Positions 6,100 to 8,588 of a stretch of DNA of 8,588 nucleotides are shown one piece after another. A program made the position numbers and the translations under genes. Under the pieces are notes generated by a model. That model was not told the DNA's origin. It saw only the letters and a program-made list of their open reading frames with translations, and did not search any database. The DNA lies in the NCBI GenBank assembly GCA_902795985.1, contig CADBNG010000076.1:1-8588 (forward strand), in the 5' to 3' direction. Numbering within the stretch: position 1 is the stretch's first letter; each line of letters opens with the position of its first letter. The DNA comes from an uncultured Lachnospiraceae bacterium. Lineage in GTDB: Bacteria > Bacillota_A > Clostridia > Lachnospirales > Lachnospiraceae.

Positions 6100-7284
6100 A
6101 TGGAAGAATCCGCGAAAAAGATCAAAAGAAAATATTTCCTTCTGGGAGCGGCCGTTGCACTGGCGGCTGCTTTCCTTGTGGTCGGGATTATTATCTGGAA
6201 GCCGGTTTCCGGCAGTGTCCAGGATCCGTCCAGCATGGACGCGTATAAAAAGATCCGGGAGCTGGAAAACTGCATTGACCGGAATTATCTGGGCGAGATC
6301 GATAAGCAGACGCTGGCGGATTATATGTATCTGGGGCTTGTGACCGGTCTGGGAGATCCCTATTCCACCTATTTCACAAAGGAGGAGTATGACGGGGTTA
6401 ACCGGACGCAGCAGGGAGAATACCGGGGCATCGGGGTGACCATTTCGAACCGGGAAGAAGACAGCGCGCTGATTATTACCGGGGTGACGGAAAACGGTCC
6501 GGCACAGCGGGCCGGAATCGAAGCCGGAGATCAGATCCTTGCCATTGACGGAACGGACTATTCCCACGCGACCTCTTCGGAAGCGGCGGAATACATCCGC
6601 AGCCTGAAAACGGATTCGGTGGAACTGACGGTTTATCGTGAATCCGAAGAAAAGGAACGGACCTTTACGGTTCCGCTCGAAGCGCTGGAAGCGTATTCCG
6701 TGGGCTATGCCATGCTGGACGATCAGATCGGCTACGTTGCCATCAGCAGCTTTACCGCCGTTACGCCCAAGCAGTTTGAGGAAGCCAGAAAAGAACTGGA
6801 AGGGGAAGGCATGAAAGCTCTGATCGTAGACCTGAGAAACAATCAGGGCGGACTGGTCAGTTCGGTCCACGGCGTACTCAACAGCTTTATGCCGGAAGGC
6901 CTCCTGTTTTATACCGAAGCAAAAGACGGCACCGGCAATCAGTACTACAGTGACGGATCCAATCCGCTGACAATTCCGCTGGCGGTACTGGTGAATGAGA
7001 ATACAGCCAGCGCATCCGAGATATTCGCCGGCGCGGTGAAAGACCATGAACTGGGCACTCTGATCGGAACTGTAACGTTTGGAAAGGGTATCGTCCAGAA
7101 CGCCTATTCCTTATCCGACGGCAGCGTTGTCCGCCTTACCATTTCCCATTACTATACCCCGAACGGGAACGACATACACGAAAAGGGAATTACCCCGGAT
7201 ATTGAGCTGGAGAACTCGGAAACAGAGGATCTGCAGTTTGACAAAGCGGTGGAAGTGCTGGAGGAGAAGATAGGGAGCCGTTAG
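6100..7284 (+). CDS. S41-family carboxy-terminal processing protease (CtpA/CtpB-like)
   Basis: 394 residues. A basic N-terminus and one hydrophobic helix (about 13-33) form an uncleaved anchor or signal peptide placing the enzyme outside the membrane. A short helical domain (about 47-100) precedes a PDZ domain (about 106-190; RGIGVTI, GPAQRAGIEAGDQILAIDG). The S41 catalytic core (about 200-370) contains LIVDLRNNQGG, ENTASASEIFAGA and FGKGIVQ. By alignment to Prc and CtpB, the catalytic set is Ser304, Lys329 and Gln333, all present, so it should be active. These enzymes trim or degrade exported proteins from the C-terminus, often peptidoglycan hydrolases or signalling proteins. It follows ftsX by 21 nt with only a poor ribosome binding site, so translation may depend on coupling to ftsX. 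The neighbourhood suggests a substrate linked to FtsEX-controlled wall hydrolysis, which is an inference. A following gene of the same operon is not evident. Confidence 0.95.
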   Translation: MEESAKKIKRKYFLLGAAVALAAAFLVVGIIIWKPVSGSVQDPSSMDAYKKIRELENCIDRNYLGEIDKQTLADYMYLGLVTGLGDPYSTYFTKEEYDGVNRTQQGEYRGIGVTISNREEDSALIITGVTENGPAQRAGIEAGDQILAIDGTDYSHATSSEAAEYIRSLKTDSVELTVYRESEEKERTFTVPLEALEAYSVGYAMLDDQIGYVAISSFTAVTPKQFEEARKELEGEGMKALIVDLRNNQGGLVSSVHGVLNSFMPEGLLFYTEAKDGTGNQYYSDGSNPLTIPLAVLVNENTASASEIFAGAVKDHELGTLIGTVTFGKGIVQNAYSLSDGSVVRLTISHYYTPNGNDIHEKGITPDIELENSETEDLQFDKAVEVLEEKIGSR

Positions 7285-7286
7285 GA

Positions 7287-7371
7287 CGAAGGGGACAGTC
7301 CCCTTCGCGCCCTGCTCTGTCCCTTGGCCCGATGGGGACAGTCCCCTTCGCCCCCTGCTCCGTCCCCATCG
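7287..7371. repeat. Two tandem GGGGACAGTCCCC-type palindromic repeats (REP-like)
   Basis: A 33-bp unit at 7291-7323 recurs at 7334-7366 with two mismatches and a period of 43 bp. Copy 1 is an almost complete palindrome: CGAAGGGGAC (7287-7296), a single A, then GTCCCCTTCG (7298-7307). Copy 2 is enclosed by a second inverted pair, CGATGGGGAC (7330-7339) and GTCCCCATCG (7362-7371), so it can fold in two competing ways. The first copy starts 2 nt after the protease stop. No T-run follows any stem, so classical intrinsic termination is doubtful. Such compact GC-rich intergenic palindromes resemble REP elements moved by RAYT (Y1-type) transposases; no transposase is in the window. Confidence 0.75.
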
Positions 7372-7381
7372 GTGTCAAACG

Positions 7382-7390
7382 TGCTATAAT
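7382..7390 (+). promoter_or_regulatory. Extended -10 promoter for the acyltransferase gene
   Basis: TGCTATAAT is a consensus TATAAT (7385-7390) with TG at 7382-7383. The -35 position (around 7362-7367, within GTCCCC of the repeat) does not match consensus, so recognition would lean on the extended -10. Transcription would begin near 7397, leaving a leader of about 46 nt that includes an unused AAAAGGAG (7401-7408) and the ribosome site GGAGG (7429-7433). This gives the acyltransferase its own transcription unit. Confidence 0.65.
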
Positions 7391-7442
7391 AATTACCCGT
7401 AAAAGGAGAATGCAGCGCCTTACAGAACGGAGGTGTCTTGAG

Positions 7443-8576
7443 ATGACAGAGCAGAACCCGGTCATTATGCCGGAACGCAGGATGCGTCTGGATTATGTGG
7501 ATGTTGCCAAAGGCATGATGATCCTTGCCGTCGTGCTTTCCCATGCCTGGTTTGCCAATTCGGATATTCTGGGTGATTTTCTTCCCTTTTCCATGCCGGT
7601 GTTTTTCTTTCTCTCCGGGTACACGTACAAATCCGGCCGGAGCTATGGGAGAAATCTCAGAAGGCGCGTAGTTGCACTGCTGATTCCGTATTTTGCCTTC
7701 TGTGCTGTGTGCAATCTGTTCTTTCCGGTCTATGCGGGGCTGGTGAAGCAGATCTCCATGATGTCCTATACCTATCTGCCGACAAGGGGTGCTTTATGGC
7801 TTGCAATTTTGAAGGCAGATGCCCTGAACATGCTCATGTGTACACCGATGTGGTTCCTTGCAGCGCTTTTTACAGCATCGATTATTTTCTTTGCGCTGGT
7901 CGAAAAGACGAGGACGAGTCTGCGCAGAACCCTGATTGCCGTTGCGGTGCTCGTTGCGGCGGCCATCGTGATCGATGTTTTGAAGAAAGGTACGCTTGTC
8001 TGGTTTGTCGATCTGGCTCCTTATGCGGCAGCGATTATGCTGCTGGGCGCGTATTTGGGTGAGAAAAAGTTGGGAGAAAAGCTGAGCGCCCTGTGGATCG
8101 CAGCAGGCCTTCTGATGCTGGCGGCAGCGGAGATCCTGAACCGGGTATTCCCCGGATCAGCGCGCACCAGCGTCGTTCAGTATATTGAAGATGGGGCATG
8201 GTATGGAGTGCTGACCGCTTTCCTGATCGCCGTCACCGGATGCATCGGCACGCTTTGGGCAGCGGGACTGGTGGATAAGATACCGCTGCTGAACAGAGCC
8301 TTCCGCTGGCTTGGCAGAAACAGTCTGTGGATTCTGTGCATACATTACTGCTTTATCATGCTCGCCGAACTCTGGCTGTATACAAAAGGATGTCTGTCCA
8401 ACAGTCTGCTGGATGTTGTCAGCAGTCAGCTTTACGGCTTTCCTGTTGCTCCGGATCAGCCAAAGGACATTGCAATCAAGATTGCCGTTGCCGCCGTTTC
8501 CATCGGCGTCAGCGCGGTATACGTGATGGTGCATAAAGCGGTGAAACAGCGGATACGAAAGAGCAAAGAGGCATGA
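7443..8576 (+). CDS. Acyltransferase family 3 membrane protein
   Basis: 377 residues from ATG 7443, preceded by GGAGG (7429-7433) at 9 nt. An in-frame ATG at 7410 has AAAAGGAG almost touching it, and one at 7332 lies inside the upstream repeat and before the promoter; both are less likely. The N-terminus RLDYVDVAKGMMILAVVLSH, with His34, matches the acyltransferase-3 fold (OatA, WecH, NodX relatives). So do MPVFFFLSGY (51-60), PMWFLAALF (135-143) and GRNSLWILCIHY (291-302). About ten hydrophobic segments span the protein and the C-terminus is basic (KQRIRKSKEA). The family transfers acetyl or other acyl groups to sugars of the cell wall, polysaccharides or glycolipids. There is no extracellular SGNH domain as in OatA, so the substrate cannot be named. 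It is probably expressed independently of the ftsEX operon. The stop lies 12 nt before the window end. Confidence 0.88.
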   Translation: MTEQNPVIMPERRMRLDYVDVAKGMMILAVVLSHAWFANSDILGDFLPFSMPVFFFLSGYTYKSGRSYGRNLRRRVVALLIPYFAFCAVCNLFFPVYAGLVKQISMMSYTYLPTRGALWLAILKADALNMLMCTPMWFLAALFTASIIFFALVEKTRTSLRRTLIAVAVLVAAAIVIDVLKKGTLVWFVDLAPYAAAIMLLGAYLGEKKLGEKLSALWIAAGLLMLAAAEILNRVFPGSARTSVVQYIEDGAWYGVLTAFLIAVTGCIGTLWAAGLVDKIPLLNRAFRWLGRNSLWILCIHYCFIMLAELWLYTKGCLSNSLLDVVSSQLYGFPVAPDQPKDIAIKIAVAAVSIGVSAVYVMVHKAVKQRIRKSKEA

Positions 8577-8588
8577 ATTCCTGTCGGA

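Noticed and set aside
6378..6391. AAAGGAGG followed by ATG inside the protease gene, as an internal start
   Set aside because: The ATG is out of frame and opens only about 16 codons. The purine run simply encodes Lys-Glu-Glu.
5662..7047. Long open frame of 461 codons on the - strand
   Set aside because: It lies opposite ftsX and the protease, both with clear catalytic or topological motifs. Its translation is rich in His, Arg and Asn with no recognisable domain, typical of an antisense shadow in GC-biased DNA.
7287..7371. Intrinsic terminator after the protease
   Set aside because: The stems are strong, but no T-run follows any of them; a repeat element explains the sequence better.
7332..7442. 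Acyltransferase start at ATG 7332 or 7410
   Set aside because: 7332 lies in the palindromic repeat and upstream of the -10. 7410 is only 1 nt from its purine-rich site. ATG 7443 has GGAGG at 9 nt and a family-like N-terminus soon after.

Overview
The window reads like the chromosome of a moderately GC-rich Gram-positive Firmicute of class Clostridia, probably Lachnospiraceae or a close relative. This rests on the FtsEX, PucR/CdaR-type and TPM-domain protein sequences, the strong Shine-Dalgarno sites and the sigma-A-like promoters. The taxonomic call is an inference from protein style, not from a marker gene. All seven genes lie on the + strand and coding density is high.

Layout. (1) Positions 1-2137 hold the 3' part of a large membrane protein, probably of the clostridial zinc-ribbon/TFIIB-type family. 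It overlaps a secreted, membrane-anchored TPM-domain protein with a Gly-rich tail. (2) Positions 2138-2384 are non-coding and carry an elaborate palindromic repeat: a near-perfect long hairpin, two 56-bp direct repeats with their own internal hairpin, and outer 12-bp inverted repeats flanked by a 4-bp direct repeat. (3) Positions 2385-3284 encode a diacylglycerol-kinase-family lipid kinase. (4) A convincing extended -10 promoter (3319-3347), overlapped and followed by palindromes, opens a tight run of four genes. These are a PucR/CdaR-type regulator, ftsE, ftsX and an S41 carboxy-terminal processing protease. (5) Positions 7285-7442 hold two copies of a GGGGACAGTCCCC-type repeat, then an extended -10 promoter and a strong ribosome binding site. 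(6) Positions 7443-8576 encode a multi-pass acyltransferase-3 family membrane protein.

How the genes work together. FtsE (ATPase) and FtsX (membrane protein) form the complex that couples cytoplasmic ATP hydrolysis to peptidoglycan hydrolases at the division site. The S41 protease behind them is exported and would act at the same cell surface, possibly on a hydrolase or its partner. The regulator at the head of the operon, with a palindrome at its own start site, suggests autoregulated control of this division/cell-wall unit. The lipid kinase and the acyltransferase are plausible envelope enzymes, but nothing here proves a shared pathway.

I see no clear new defence, mobile or biosynthetic system. 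The parts most worth a second look are the nested repeat at 2144-2346, the regulator-ftsEX-protease operon with its operator-like palindromes and no hydrolase gene, and the GGGGACAGTCCCC repeat pair.
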